Assembly (NCBI RefSeq): GCF_037940415.1 | Contig: NZ_CP149798.1 | Coordinates: 1,422,501-1,486,500, forward strand | Length of the DNA stretch: 64,000 nucleotides | Origin: Streptomyces sp. f51 | Lineage (GTDB): Bacteria > Actinomycetota > Actinomycetes > Streptomycetales > Streptomycetaceae | Direction of reading: 5' to 3' | In this document: positions 24,000-33,668 of the stretch, one piece after another | How the letters are laid out: each line of letters starts with the position of its first letter | How positions within the stretch are numbered: the first letter of the stretch is position 1 | The notes under the pieces: model-generated | What the model was told of the DNA's origin: nothing | Seen by the model: only the letters and a program-made list of their open reading frames with translations | Database searches by the model: none | Made by a program: the position numbers and the translations under genes

Positions 24000-24704
24000 T
24001 CAGTGACCCATTCCCAGTCCGCCGTCAACCGGGATGACGGCTCCAGTGATGTACGAGGCGTCGTCCGAGGCGAGGAACCGCACCGTCGCGGCGATCTCCT
24101 CGGGCTGCGCGTAACGGCCCAGGGGCACCTGGGACACGATGTTGGCGCGCTGCTCCTCGGTGAGCGCCTGCGTCATGTCGGTGTCCACGAAGCCGGGCGC
24201 GACGACGTTGAAGGTGAGGTTGCGCGAGCCGAGCTCGCGGGCGAGGGAACGTGCGAAGCCGACAAGGGCGGCCTTGGACGCGGCGTAGTTCGCCTGCCCC
24301 GCGGAGCCGAGCAGGCCGACCACGGAGGAGATGAGGACCACGCGGCCCTTCTTGGCGCGCAGCATGCCGCGGTTGGCCCGCTTGACCACGCGGAAGGTGC
24401 CCGTGAGGTTCGTGTCGATGACCGAGGTGAAGTCTTCCTCGGACATGCGCATCAGGAGCTGGTCCTTGGTGACGCCGGCGTTGGCGATCAGGACCTCGAC
24501 CGGGCCGTGCTCGGCCTCGATCTCCTTGTAGGCCTGCTCCACCTGCTCGCTGTCGGTGATGTCGCACTTGACCGCCAGGAAGCCGGCCGGCGGCTCGCCG
24601 GACCGGTACGTGATGGCGACCTTGTCGCCTGCGTCGGCGAATGCGCGGGCGATGGCGAGGCCGATGCCCCGGTTGCCTCCGGTGACGAGAACCGAGCGGC
24701 TCAA
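24000..24704 (-). CDS. fabG: 3-oxoacyl-[acyl-carrier-protein] reductase
   Basis: A 234-aa SDR that reduces β-ketoacyl-ACP. The cofactor motif TGGNRGIG is at 8-15, NAG near 75-77, and the catalytic Ser127, Tyr140 and Lys144 are in place (YAASK). The start codon is TTG at 24704, preceded by AAAGGGTGA as SD; no ATG or GTG gives the complete first β-strand. It is first in the fabG-fabI operon and divergent from tldD across 271 bp. The enzyme is paired with FabI, as in mycobacterial mabA-inhA. Confidence 0.95.
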   Translation of the reverse strand: MSRSVLVTGGNRGIGLAIARAFADAGDKVAITYRSGEPPAGFLAVKCDITDSEQVEQAYKEIEAEHGPVEVLIANAGVTKDQLLMRMSEEDFTSVIDTNLTGTFRVVKRANRGMLRAKKGRVVLISSVVGLLGSAGQANYAASKAALVGFARSLARELGSRNLTFNVVAPGFVDTDMTQALTEEQRANIVSQVPLGRYAQPEEIAATVRFLASDDASYITGAVIPVDGGLGMGH

Positions 24705-24975
24705 CGGATCACCCTTTCGTTAGCGGACGGAAACCCCTGCAATACAGGCGCCTTCCTCGAAAACCTATCGGTCCGCCCGGCCTCCCAGGGAATCGGGCAC
24801 CGACAGTGGGTTCGGGTGACTGCTGTCGGGTCCCTACAGAAAGCCGAGGGTGTTCGGCCGGAAGGCGGACGCGCGGAGGCCGGAAGACGCGCCCGTTGAC
24901 GGCAAAGGCGTGGCCGCCGGGCCCGCCCGCGCGACATGATCGGACCCGACGGGCCACGACAGCAGGGAGACCTCG

Positions 24976-26499
24976 GTGCCTCATTCCATCGACGAAGCCT
25001 TCACGGCGCTACCGCTGCGCGCACTCGCCGACGCCGCGCTCGCGCGGGCGCGGGCGCTGGGCGCCGACCACGCGGACTTCAGGTTCGAGCGGGTGCGCAG
25101 CGCGTCCTGGCGGCTGCGCGACGCCAAACCGGCCGGATCGTCGGACACCACGGACCTGGGGTACGCGGTACGGGTCGTGCACGGCGGGACCTGGGGGTTC
25201 GCCTCGGGGGTCGACCTGACGATGGACGCGGCCGCGAAGGTGGCCTCGCAGGCCGTGGCGATGGCCAAGCTGTCGGCCCAGGTCATCAAGGCGGCGGGGT
25301 CGGACGAGCGGGTGGAACTGGCCCGGGAGCCGGTGCACGCCGAGAAGACGTGGGTCTCCTCGTACGAGATCGATCCGTTCTCCGTGCCGGACGAGGACAA
25401 GGCGGGGCTGCTCGCCGACTGGAGCGCGCGGCTGCTGGCGGCCGACGGCGTCAACCACGTCGACGCGTCCCTGCTGACCGTGCACGAGAACAAGTTCTAC
25501 GCGGACACGGCCGGGACCGTGACCACGCAGCAGCGGGTGCGGCTGCACCCGCAGCTGACCGCGGTGGCCGTCGACGAGTCCAGCGGCGAGTTCGACTCGA
25601 TGCGGACGATCGCGCCGCCGGCCGGGCGCGGCTGGGAGTACCTGCTGGGCACCGGCTGGGACTGGGACGCGGAGCTGGAGCGGATCCCCGGGCTGCTCGC
25701 GGAGAAGATGCGGGCGCCGAGCGTGGAGGCGGGGGTGTACGACCTCGTCGTCGACCCGTCCAACCTGTGGCTGACCATCCACGAGTCCATCGGGCACGCC
25801 ACCGAGCTGGACCGCGCGCTCGGCTACGAGGCCGCGTACGCGGGGACCTCCTTCGCCACCTTCGACCAGCTCGGCAAGCTCAGGTACGGCTCCGACCTGA
25901 TGAACGTGACCGGTGACCGTACCGCCGAGCACGGCCTCGCGACCGTCGGGTACGACGACGAGGGCGTCGAGGGCCAGTCCTGGGACCTGGTCAAGGAGGG
26001 CACGCTCGTCGGCTACCAGCTGGACCGGCGGATCGCGAGCCTGACCGGCTTCGAGCGCTCCAACGGCTGCGCGTACGCCGACTCCCCCGGGCACGTGCCG
26101 GTGCAGCGGATGGCCAACGTCTCGCTGAAGCCCGATCCCGGCGGGTTGTCCACGGAGGACCTGATCGGGGGTGTCGACCGCGGCATCTACGTCGTCGGCG
26201 ACCGGTCCTGGTCCATCGACATGCAGCGCTACAACTTCCAGTTCACCGGCCAGCGCTTCTTCAGGATCGAGAACGGACGGCTCGCGGGCCAGCTGCGTGA
26301 TGTGGCCTACCAGGCGACGACCACCGACTTCTGGGGTTCGATGGCCGCCGTGGGCGGCCCGCAGACGTACGTCCTCGGCGGTGCCTTCAACTGCGGCAAG
26401 GCCCAGCCGGGCCAGGTCGCCGCGGTGTCGCACGGCTGCCCTTCCGCCCTCTTCAAGGGTGTCAACATCCTCAACACCACGTCGGAGGCCGGTCGATGA
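24976..26499 (+). CDS. tldD: TldD-family metalloprotease subunit
   Basis: A 507-aa TldD. The active-site helix HESIGH is at 269-274 (zinc-binding histidines and catalytic Glu), within the conserved LWLTIHESIGHATELDRALG. Later landmarks are the PGHVPVQRM loop, the YVVGDRSWSIDMQRYNFQFTGQ segment and a C-terminal GAFNCGKAQPGQ. TldD pairs with TldE to form a barrel that degrades unfolded or leader peptides, for example microcin B17 and CcdA in Escherichia. The GTG at 24976 follows AGGGAGAC. It overlaps tldE by 4 bp. Confidence 0.95.
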   Translation: MPHSIDEAFTALPLRALADAALARARALGADHADFRFERVRSASWRLRDAKPAGSSDTTDLGYAVRVVHGGTWGFASGVDLTMDAAAKVASQAVAMAKLSAQVIKAAGSDERVELAREPVHAEKTWVSSYEIDPFSVPDEDKAGLLADWSARLLAADGVNHVDASLLTVHENKFYADTAGTVTTQQRVRLHPQLTAVAVDESSGEFDSMRTIAPPAGRGWEYLLGTGWDWDAELERIPGLLAEKMRAPSVEAGVYDLVVDPSNLWLTIHESIGHATELDRALGYEAAYAGTSFATFDQLGKLRYGSDLMNVTGDRTAEHGLATVGYDDEGVEGQSWDLVKEGTLVGYQLDRRIASLTGFERSNGCAYADSPGHVPVQRMANVSLKPDPGGLSTEDLIGGVDRGIYVVGDRSWSIDMQRYNFQFTGQRFFRIENGRLAGQLRDVAYQATTTDFWGSMAAVGGPQTYVLGGAFNCGKAQPGQVAAVSHGCPSALFKGVNILNTTSEAGR

Positions 26500-27890
26500 G
26501 CGCCCGTACGAGCAAGCCGCACGAGGTCGTCGAGCGCGCCCTCGAACTGTCCACGGCCGACGGCTGTGTGGTGATCGCCGACGAGCGGTCCACCGCGAAC
26601 CTGCGCTGGGCGGGCAACGCGCTCACCACGAACGGGGTCACGCGCGGGCGCACCCTGACCGTGATCGCCACCGTCGACGGCCGCGAGGGCACCTCCTCCG
26701 GTGTGGTCTCGCGCTCGGCGGTGACCGCCGACGAGCTGGAGCCGCTGGTGCGCGCGGCGGAGGCCGCGGCGCGGGGCGCGGGTCCCGCCGAGGACGGCCG
26801 GCCGCTGGTGACGGGCGTACCGCAGTCCCCCGACTTCACGGACGCGCCCACCGAGACCTCCTCCGCCGTCTTCGCCGACTTCGCGCCGGCGCTCGGCGAG
26901 TCGTTCGCCCGCGCGCGTGCGGGCGGCCGTGAGCTGTACGGCTTCGCCAACCACGAGCTCGTCTCCAGCTACCTGGGGACGTCGACCGGGCTGCGGCTGC
27001 GGCACGACCAGCCGAACGGCACGCTGGAGGTCAACGCCAAGTCCCCGGACCGTACGCGTTCGGCGTGGGCGGGGCGCTCGACGCGGGACTTCAAGGACGT
27101 CGACCCGGCCGCGATGGACGCGGAGCTGGCGGTACGGCTCGGCTGGGCGCGAAAGCGCGTCGAGCTGCCCGCCGGACGGTACGAGACGCTGCTGCCGCCG
27201 ACCGCGGTCGCGGACCTGCTGATCTACCAGATGTGGTCGGCCGCGGCCCGGGACGCGGCCGAGGGCCGGACGGTCTTCAGCAAGCCCGGGGGCGGCACCC
27301 GGATCGGCGAGCGGCTCAGCGAGCTGCCGCTGACGCTGCGCAGCGACCCGAACGAGCCGGGTCTGGAGTGCGCTCCGTTCGTCCTGGCCCACTCCTCGGG
27401 CGACGACGCCTCCGTGTTCGACAACGGTCTGCCGCTGAAGGCCACCGACTGGATCCGGGAGGGCGAGCTGCGGCATCTGTCCACCACCCGGCACAGCGCC
27501 GGTCTGACCGGGCTGCCGGTGACTCCCTCGATCGGGAACCTCGTCCTGGACGGCGGGGAGGACCGCTCCCTGGAGGACATGGTCGCCTCCACGCGGCGCG
27601 GTCTGCTGCTGACCTGCCTGTGGTACATCCGCGAGGTCGACCCGGCGACCCTGCTGCTGACGGGGCTCACCCGGGACGGCGTCTACCTCGTCGAGGACGG
27701 CGAGGTCGTCGGCGAGGTGAACAACTTCCGGTTCAACGAGTCGCCGGTGGGCCTGCTGGGACGGGCCACGGAGGCGGGGCGTACGGAGAAGACGCTGCCC
27801 CGGGAATGGAGCGACTGGTTCACCCGGGCCGCGATGCCCGCGCTGCGGGTGCCGGATTTCAATATGAGTTCTGTCAGCCAGGGCGTATAA
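26496..27890 (+). CDS. tldE: TldE/PmbA-family protease subunit
   Basis: A 464-aa partner of TldD, sharing the fold but lacking the HExxxH zinc motif, as expected. Recognisable segments are [40 protein letters not shown], and [25 protein letters not shown] in the C-terminal half. The ATG at 26496 overlaps the tldD stop (ATGA), ensuring equal synthesis of the two subunits. It is followed 44 bp later by tyrS. Confidence 0.94.
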   Translation: MSARTSKPHEVVERALELSTADGCVVIADERSTANLRWAGNALTTNGVTRGRTLTVIATVDGREGTSSGVVSRSAVTADELEPLVRAAEAAARGAGPAEDGRPLVTGVPQSPDFTDAPTETSSAVFADFAPALGESFARARAGGRELYGFANHELVSSYLGTSTGLRLRHDQPNGTLEVNAKSPDRTRSAWAGRSTRDFKDVDPAAMDAELAVRLGWARKRVELPAGRYETLLPPTAVADLLIYQMWSAAARDAAEGRTVFSKPGGGTRIGERLSELPLTLRSDPNEPGLECAPFVLAHSSGDDASVFDNGLPLKATDWIREGELRHLSTTRHSAGLTGLPVTPSIGNLVLDGGEDRSLEDMVASTRRGLLLTCLWYIREVDPATLLLTGLTRDGVYLVEDGEVVGEVNNFRFNESPVGLLGRATEAGRTEKTLPREWSDWFTRAAMPALRVPDFNMSSVSQGV

Positions 27891-27934
27891 CCTCGTACCT
27901 GATTCACGAGACCACCCGAGGAGATACGAGAACC

Positions 27935-29203
27935 GTGACGGACATCGTCGACGAGCTGAAGTGGCGGGGCCTGTTCTCCCTGTCCACCGACGAAGATGCT
28001 TTGCGCAAGGCGCTCGCGGACGGTCCCGTCACGTTCTATTGCGGCTTCGACCCGACCGCGCCGAGCCTGCACGTCGGTCACCTGGTGCAGGTGCTCACGA
28101 TGCGCCGGCTCCAGCTGGCCGGGCTGCGGCCGCTCGCCCTGGTGGGCGGGGCGACGGGCCAGATCGGTGACCCGCGCCCGACGGCCGAGCGCACGCTGAA
28201 CGACCCGGAGACGGTCGCGAACTGGGTGACGCGCCTGCGTTCGCAGATCGAGCCGTTCCTGTCCTTCGAGGGCGAGAACGCCGCGGTCATGGTGAACAAC
28301 CTCGACTGGACGGCCGGGCTGTCGGCGATCGAGTTCCTGCGGGACATCGGCAAGCACTTCCGCGTGAACAAGATGCTCACCAAGGACTCCGTCGCCCGGC
28401 GCCTGGAGTCCGAGGACGGCATCAGCTACACGGAGTTCAGCTACCAGCTCCTCCAGGGCATGGACTTCCTTGAGCTGTACCGACGCCACGGCTGCACCCT
28501 CCAGCAGGGCGGCAGCGACCAGTGGGGCAACCTCACGGCGGGCCTGGATCTGATCCACCGCCTGGAGCCCGGGGCCCAGGTGCACGCGCTGGCGACGCCG
28601 CTGATGGTCAAGGCGGACGGCACCAAGTTCGGCAAGACCGAGGGCGGCGCCGTCTGGCTCGACCCGGAGATGACGACGCCGTACGCGTTCTACCAGTTCT
28701 GGCTGAACGTGGACGACCGGGACGTCTCGACGTACATGCGCATCCTGTCCTTCCGGTCCCCGGAGGAGCTGGAGGAGTTGGAGAAGCAGACGGAGGAGCG
28801 TCCGCAGGCCCGTGCGGCGCAGCGCGCGCTGGCCGAGGAGCTGACGACGCTGGTGCACGGCGCCGACCAGACGGCCGCCGTCATCGCCGCGTCCAAGGCC
28901 CTGTTCGGGCAGGGCGAGCTGACCGACCTGGACGAGCGGACGCTGGCCGCGGCCCTGTCCGAGGTGCCGCACATCCGGGTCGCCGAGGCGGGCCTGGTCG
29001 TGGACCTGTTCGCCGAGGTCGGTCTGGTGGCCAGCAAGTCCGCCGGCCGCCGCACGGTCAAGGAGGGCGGCGCGTACGTGAACAACGTGAAGGTCGCCGC
29101 CGAGGACGCGGTGCCGGCCGCTGAGGACCTGCTGCACGGGCGCTGGCTCGTGCTGCGCCGGGGCAAGAAGAGCCTGGCCGCGGTCGAGGTCACGGGCGGC
29201 TGA
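27935..29203 (+). CDS. tyrS: Tyrosyl-tRNA synthetase
   Basis: A 422-aa class I aminoacyl-tRNA synthetase that charges tRNA-Tyr. The HIGH-type motif is HVGH at 46-49 and the KMSKS-type motif is KFGKT near 230. The tyrosine-binding [14 protein letters not shown] and [10 protein letters not shown] segments are present. A C-terminal S4-like RNA-binding domain (about 355-418) has [17 protein letters not shown]. The GTG at 27935 has a GGAG SD. A possible promoter overlapping the tldE stop (TATAAC at about 27887) may add independent transcription. Confidence 0.97.
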   Translation: MTDIVDELKWRGLFSLSTDEDALRKALADGPVTFYCGFDPTAPSLHVGHLVQVLTMRRLQLAGLRPLALVGGATGQIGDPRPTAERTLNDPETVANWVTRLRSQIEPFLSFEGENAAVMVNNLDWTAGLSAIEFLRDIGKHFRVNKMLTKDSVARRLESEDGISYTEFSYQLLQGMDFLELYRRHGCTLQQGGSDQWGNLTAGLDLIHRLEPGAQVHALATPLMVKADGTKFGKTEGGAVWLDPEMTTPYAFYQFWLNVDDRDVSTYMRILSFRSPEELEELEKQTEERPQARAAQRALAEELTTLVHGADQTAAVIAASKALFGQGELTDLDERTLAAALSEVPHIRVAEAGLVVDLFAEVGLVASKSAGRRTVKEGGAYVNNVKVAAEDAVPAAEDLLHGRWLVLRRGKKSLAAVEVTGG

Positions 29204-29220
29204 GCGGTCCGACGACAGCG

Positions 29221-29263
29221 AGGGCGCGGGCCGCCTCCCGGATCGGGAGGCGGCCCGCGCCCT
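29221..29263. terminator. Strong bidirectional terminator after tyrS
   Basis: A perfect 19-bp stem (29221-29239 with 29245-29263) closes around a 5-nt loop GGATC. It lies between the convergent tyrS and GlsB-type genes and lacks a U-tract, as is usual in Streptomyces. Confidence 0.88.
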
Positions 29264-29281
29264 TCGTGCGTCCGGGCGGGG

Positions 29282-29566
29282 TCAGGCCCGCTGCTCGGCC
29301 TTCTTGTTTCCCCACAGGGCCATGTACGCCATGTCGCCCAGCGCCACGATGACGATGGCGGCGATCAGCTGGAACAGGTGGCGGGTCCAGTCGATGCCGG
29401 AGGTCGCCGCGACCCCGAAGGCGCGCGCGAGGGCGTTGCCCACGATGGCGCCGAGCATGCCGAAGATGGTGGTCAGCCAGAGCGGGCTGTGCTGCTTCCC
29501 CGGGATGATCAACTTGGCGATCAGGCCCAGCACGAATCCGACGATGATCGCCCATAGCCAGCCCAT
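29282..29566 (-). CDS. GlsB/YeaQ/YmgE-type small membrane protein
   Basis: A 94-aa, three-helix membrane protein of the family once called transglycosylase-associated: MGWLWAIIVGFVLGLIAKLI, then FGMLGAIVGNALA, then LFQLIAAIVIVALGD. The Gly-rich helices and the IPGK loop after helix 1 fit. Members are stress-induced; the biochemical role is unknown. The ATG at 29566 has a GAGGAGG SD. Asp23/Gls24 proteins, often regulatory partners of GlsB in Firmicutes, occur 24 kb away at 52-54 kb. Confidence 0.9.
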   Translation of the reverse strand: MGWLWAIIVGFVLGLIAKLIIPGKQHSPLWLTTIFGMLGAIVGNALARAFGVAATSGIDWTRHLFQLIAAIVIVALGDMAYMALWGNKKAEQRA

Positions 29567-29807
29567 GTCCGCCTCCTCGTACCGCTCCGGGTGAGCCGTA
29601 CGGCCAGTGTCCGGCTGTGCGCCATACGGCGCATGTCGGGCGCGGCCGTACGCGCTACGGCGCATCCGGTCCCCCCGTACGAGGCGTGCCCCCGGTCTCG
29701 AAGCCGACGCAGACGCGGCGTAACGTGGAAGCCGTCCGGGCCCGCTTCCTCGACGGGTCCGTGCCGGGTACGGGCCGGGAGTGTCCGACACAGGCGGGTG
29801 GTGGAGT

Positions 29808-30197
29808 GTGATCAGGAAGCAGAGCAACGTCCAGGTCTTCCGGATCACCGGAGCCAGACAGAGCCTGGACGACGATGTGCGCGGCCGGCAGCGCCGCTAT
29901 GTCATCTCGATGTCCGTCCGCACGGTGTCGGTGATCCTGGCGGCCTCCCTGTGGAACGTCGAACGGCCCGTCGCCCTGGTCGCTCTGGTCCTCGGGATCC
30001 TCCTCCCGTACGTCGCGGTGGTCATCGCCAACGCCGGGCGGGAGAACGCGCCCTCGCTCCCCTCGACCTTCGTCACGGCTCCGCTGCGTCCGATGATCAC
30101 GGGACCCGTGCCGGACGGCTCGCGGGAGCCGTTCACGGACGACGCCGCGAGCGGTGCCGGGACGCGTCCCGGGGCCGAACCGCGCGACCCGGGCTGA
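29808..30197 (+). CDS. DUF3099 membrane protein
   Basis: A 129-aa protein with two predicted membrane helices (about 33-50 and 54-74) in the DUF3099 pattern: FRITGARQSLDDDVRGRQRRYVISM, then WNVERPVALVALVLGILLPYVAVVIANAGRE. A Pro/Asp-rich cytoplasmic tail follows. The GTG at 29808 is preferred; a GTG at 29781 would add nine residues. Found throughout streptomycetes; function unknown. Confidence 0.8.
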   Translation: MIRKQSNVQVFRITGARQSLDDDVRGRQRRYVISMSVRTVSVILAASLWNVERPVALVALVLGILLPYVAVVIANAGRENAPSLPSTFVTAPLRPMITGPVPDGSREPFTDDAASGAGTRPGAEPRDPG

Positions 30198-30538
30198 GGC
30201 CGGACAGAAGTCGGCGGGAACGCGAACTCGCCCCGGGACAGGGCCGGTTCGGCTTCGGACGGACGCCTTCGGAAGCGTCGAAAACGGAATGCCGCCGCGC
30301 GGGCAAGCTCAAGAAAAGCTCAGATCAATCATGTTGTTCCGGTGCCGGGCGGCGGGCTACCCGTGACATACTTCGTACGCGCTCCGCATCCCCCGTCGGA
30401 GCGACGGACCGACGCCGGGCAGCTCCCCCCGTGGCTGCTCGGCGTCGCCTTTGTGCGCACTCGGAGCCCCGCCCGCGAACGGTCCCGCCCACCGTGCGGC
30501 GCAGGTGCCGTGAGGCCTCGGCTAGGGTCGGCAGGGTG
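30198..30538. other. Intergenic region with a putative leaderless promoter
   Basis: No gene is visible. TAGGGT at 30523-30528 lies 7 nt before GTG 30536 and 10 nt before ATG 30539, with no SD, which suggests a leaderless transcript for the next gene. The left two thirds contain an AT-richer patch (AAGCTCAAGAAAAGCTCAGATCAATCATG region near 30305-30333) with a direct repeat AGCTCA; its meaning is unknown. Confidence 0.4.
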
Positions 30539-30790
30539 ATGTCGAACGCCCCCGGTTCCGGTCCCGCCTCCCCCGTCTGCTCGGCCAAGGCCTGTCGTGC
30601 GGCCGCCGTGTGGGTGCTCGCGTGGAACAACCCGAAACTGCACACGCCCGAGCGCCGCAAGACGTGGCTCGCGTGCGAGGAGCACCGCGAGCATCTGTCG
30701 CAGTTCCTCGGGGTGCGCGGGTTTCTCAAGGACGTCGTGTCCCTCGACGAGTGGGAGGCCTCCCGGCCCGCGGAGCCCGACGGGGAGTGA
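30539..30790 (+). CDS. Small conserved protein with Cys/His clusters
   Basis: An 83-aa protein. Two cysteines near the N-terminus (VCSAKACR) and a CEEHREHL cluster in the middle suggest a zinc-binding or treble-clef-like fold. WVLAWNNPKLHTPERRKTW is the most distinctive segment. No function is known to me; such proteins are common and conserved in actinobacteria. It is probably translated from a leaderless mRNA starting at GTG 30536 or ATG 30539. It is convergent with moaA. Confidence 0.75.
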   Translation: MSNAPGSGPASPVCSAKACRAAAVWVLAWNNPKLHTPERRKTWLACEEHREHLSQFLGVRGFLKDVVSLDEWEASRPAEPDGE

Positions 30791-30843
30791 CCCGCACGCA
30801 CCGCCGGCCGGCGCTGCGGCGTCGGCGCGGAGCGTCGGCGCCG

Positions 30844-31833
30844 TCAGCCGCCGATGGCCGACATCGGGCGGTCGGGCTGCACGAACGAGGGGTCGTCCAG
30901 GCCCGCTCCCGCCTTCTTGCCCCACATCGCGGTGCGCCAGGTGCCGGCTATCTCCTCGTCGGACGCGCCCGAGCGCAGGGCTCCCCGCAGATCGGTCTCC
31001 TCGGTGGCGAACAGACAGGTGCGCACCTGGCCGTCGGCGGTGAGCCGGGTGCGGTCGCAGGCCGCGCAGAACGGGCGGGTGACGGAGGCGATCACCCCGA
31101 CGCGGTGCGGGCCGCCGTCGACGATCCAGCGCTCGGCGGGTGCGGAGCCCCGCTCGTCGGCGCCTTCCTGCGTGAGCCGGAAGCGGGTGCGCAGCGAGGC
31201 GAGGATGTCGGCGGCGGTGACCATGCCGTCGCGCTTCCAGCCGTGCTGGGCGTCCAGGGGCATCTGCTCGATGAAGCGGAGTTCGTAGTCGTGCTCCATG
31301 GACCAGGCGAGCAGCTCGGGGGCTTCGTCGGCGTTCAGGCCCGGCATCAGGACCGAGTTGATCTTCACCGGGGTCAGGCCGGCGTCGTGGGCGGCTTCGA
31401 GGCCCTCGATGACGTCCTTGTGGCGGTCGCGGCGGGTGAGGGTCTTGAAGACGTCGGGGCGCAGCGTGTCCAGGGAGACGTTCACCCGGTCCAGGCCCGC
31501 CGCCTTCAGGGCGGCCGCGGTGCGCTTGAGCCCGATGCCGTTGGTCGTCAGGGACATCCGGGGCCGGGGCGCGAGGGCGGCGACCCGCTCGACGATGCCG
31601 GGCAGGCCGGGGCGCAGCAGGGGCTCGCCGCCGGTGAAGCGGACCTCCTCGATGCCGAGGCGGGTGACGGCGATCCCGATGAGGCGGACGATCTCGTCGT
31701 CGGTGAGCAGATCGGGCTTGCCGAGCCACTGCAATCCTTCTTCGGGCATGCAGTAGGTGCAGCGGAGGTTGCACCGGTCCGTCAGTGAGACACGCAGGTC
31801 GGTGGCCACCCGGCCATAGGTGTCGATGAGCAC
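30844..31833 (-). CDS. moaA: GTP 3',8-cyclase MoaA (molybdenum cofactor biosynthesis)
   Basis: A 329-aa radical-SAM enzyme catalysing the first step of molybdopterin synthesis. The N-terminal cluster CNLRCTYC (Cys21, Cys25, Cys28) binds the radical-SAM [4Fe-4S]. The C-terminal cluster cysteines lie in FCAACDRTR and VRTC. TGGEPLLRPGL and the terminal SAIGG (the double-Gly tail required for activity) are present. The GTG at 31833 has a GGAGGG SD. No other moa gene is adjacent. It lies downstream of, and on the same strand as, the symporter genes. Confidence 0.95.
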   Translation of the reverse strand: MLIDTYGRVATDLRVSLTDRCNLRCTYCMPEEGLQWLGKPDLLTDDEIVRLIGIAVTRLGIEEVRFTGGEPLLRPGLPGIVERVAALAPRPRMSLTTNGIGLKRTAAALKAAGLDRVNVSLDTLRPDVFKTLTRRDRHKDVIEGLEAAHDAGLTPVKINSVLMPGLNADEAPELLAWSMEHDYELRFIEQMPLDAQHGWKRDGMVTAADILASLRTRFRLTQEGADERGSAPAERWIVDGGPHRVGVIASVTRPFCAACDRTRLTADGQVRTCLFATEETDLRGALRSGASDEEIAGTWRTAMWGKKAGAGLDDPSFVQPDRPMSAIGG

Positions 31834-32030
31834 GTGGGCCCCCTCCCTCGTCGCCGATCTCGTTGTCCGGATACCTGCGAGCCTACGTGACGGCACGGAC
31901 AACGACAGCGGCCCGATCCCACGAGACGCGGCACGGGCCCGTCGTAGGGACCTACCAGTGGTGATCCACCGGCGGTCTGCGACGGGCCCGTGCGATGCCG
32001 GGGCCTCGGGCCCGGGGTCTCGGGTCCTGG

Positions 32031-33668
32031 CTAGTGCGCCCCGGTGCCCGTCAGGGAGCGGACCTCCAGTTCGGCGTACTTGCCGGCGTCCGGCTCCTCC
32101 TTGGACAGGACGGTGCCGAGCCAGCCCAGCAGGAAGCCGACCGGGATGGAGATGAGGCCCGGGTTCTCCAGCGGGAACCAGTGGAAGTCGACGTCCGGGA
32201 ACATCGAGGTGGGTTTTCCGGAGACGACGGGCGAGAACAGGACCAGGCCGACCGCGGTGACCAGGCCGCCGTAGATCGACCAGAGGGCGCCCGGGGTGGT
32301 GAACCTCTTCCAGAACAGGCTGTAGAGGATCGTCGGCAGGTTGGCGGAGGCCGCGACGGCGAAGGCGAGGGCGACCAGACCGGCGACGTTGAGGTCGCGG
32401 GCGAGGGCCCCGAGCAGGATGGACACGGCACCGATGCCGACCGTGGCGTACCGGGCGGCCCTCATCTCGTCCTTCTCCGAGGCCTGGCCCTTCCTGATGA
32501 CGTTCGCGTAGATGTCGTGCGCGAAGGAGGAGGACGAGGCGAGCGTCAGTCCCGCGACGACCGCGAGGATCGTGGCGAAGGCGACGGCCGAGATGGAGGC
32601 GAGCAGGATCGCGCCCCAGTTGGAGTCGACGCCGCCGAGGTGCAGGGCGAGCAGGGGTGCCGCCGTGTTGCCCGCCTTGTTGGAGGCGATGATCTCGTCC
32701 GGCTTGATGAGCGCGGCGGCGCCGAAGCCGAGGGCGAGGGTCATCAGGTAGAAGGCGCCGATGAGGCCGATCGCCCAGATGACCGACTTCCGCGCGGTCC
32801 TGGCGGTGGGCACGGTGTAGAAACGGATCAGGATGTGCGGCAGGCCCGCGGTGCCGAGGACCAGTGCCATGCCGAGGGAGATGAAGTCCAGCTTGGTGGT
32901 CGAGGTGGCGCCGTACTTCAGCCCTGGTTCCAGGAAGGGCGAGCCCTTGCCGCTGTTCTCGGCCGCCCTGCCGAGCAGGTCGGAGATGTTGAAGTGGAAC
33001 TTCAGCAGGACCAGGAAGGTGAGCAGGACGGCGCCGGCGATGAGCAGGACCGCCTTGACCATCTGCACCCAGGTGGTGCCCTTCATGCCGCCGATGGTGA
33101 CGTACACGATCATCAGGAGGCCGACGAGCGCGACGATGCCGATCTTGCCGCCGTCGCTGGTGATGCCGAGGAGCAGCGAGACGAGGACGCCCGCGCCCGC
33201 CATCTGGGCCAGCAGGTAGAAGATCGAGACGACGATGGTGGAGGTGCCCGCGGCGGTACGGACCGGACGCTGGCGCATGCGGTAGGCGAGGACGTCGCCC
33301 ATCGTGTACCGGCCGGAGTTGCGCAGCGGTTCGGCGACCAGGAGCAGGGCCACCAGCCAGGCGACCAGGAAGCCGATGGAGTAGAGGAAGCCGTCGTAGC
33401 CGAAGAGGGCGATGGCGCCCGCGATGCCGAGGAAGGACGCGGCGGACATGTAGTCGCCGGAGACGGCGAGTCCGTTCTGGAATCCGGTGAACTGGCGTCC
33501 GCCCGCGTAGAAGTCGGCGGCGTCCTTGGTCTGGCGGCCGGCCCAGACGGTGATGACGAGGGTCGCGGCGACGAACACCGCGAACAGGGTGATGATCAGC
33601 GGGCGGTGCCGGCTCGCCTCGCCCGCGGCGAGCAGGGTCGTGTGCGCGGTGGTCCATGCGGGGCTCAT
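32031..33668 (-). CDS. Cation/acetate symporter (sodium:solute symporter family, ActP-like)
   Basis: A 545-aa protein with about 13 membrane helices of the SSS family. ActP-type features include FYAGGRQFTGFQNGLAVSGDYMSAASFLG near the N-terminus, TIGGMKGTTWVQ mid-protein, LPHILIRFYTVPTARTARKS, and ASSSSFAHDIYANV. ActP imports acetate and other short monocarboxylates with Na+. The ATG at 33668 overlaps the stop of the upstream DUF485 gene by 4 bp, the usual yjcH-actP arrangement. Confidence 0.93.
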   Translation of the reverse strand: MSPAWTTAHTTLLAAGEASRHRPLIITLFAVFVAATLVITVWAGRQTKDAADFYAGGRQFTGFQNGLAVSGDYMSAASFLGIAGAIALFGYDGFLYSIGFLVAWLVALLLVAEPLRNSGRYTMGDVLAYRMRQRPVRTAAGTSTIVVSIFYLLAQMAGAGVLVSLLLGITSDGGKIGIVALVGLLMIVYVTIGGMKGTTWVQMVKAVLLIAGAVLLTFLVLLKFHFNISDLLGRAAENSGKGSPFLEPGLKYGATSTTKLDFISLGMALVLGTAGLPHILIRFYTVPTARTARKSVIWAIGLIGAFYLMTLALGFGAAALIKPDEIIASNKAGNTAAPLLALHLGGVDSNWGAILLASISAVAFATILAVVAGLTLASSSSFAHDIYANVIRKGQASEKDEMRAARYATVGIGAVSILLGALARDLNVAGLVALAFAVAASANLPTILYSLFWKRFTTPGALWSIYGGLVTAVGLVLFSPVVSGKPTSMFPDVDFHWFPLENPGLISIPVGFLLGWLGTVLSKEEPDAGKYAELEVRSLTGTGAH

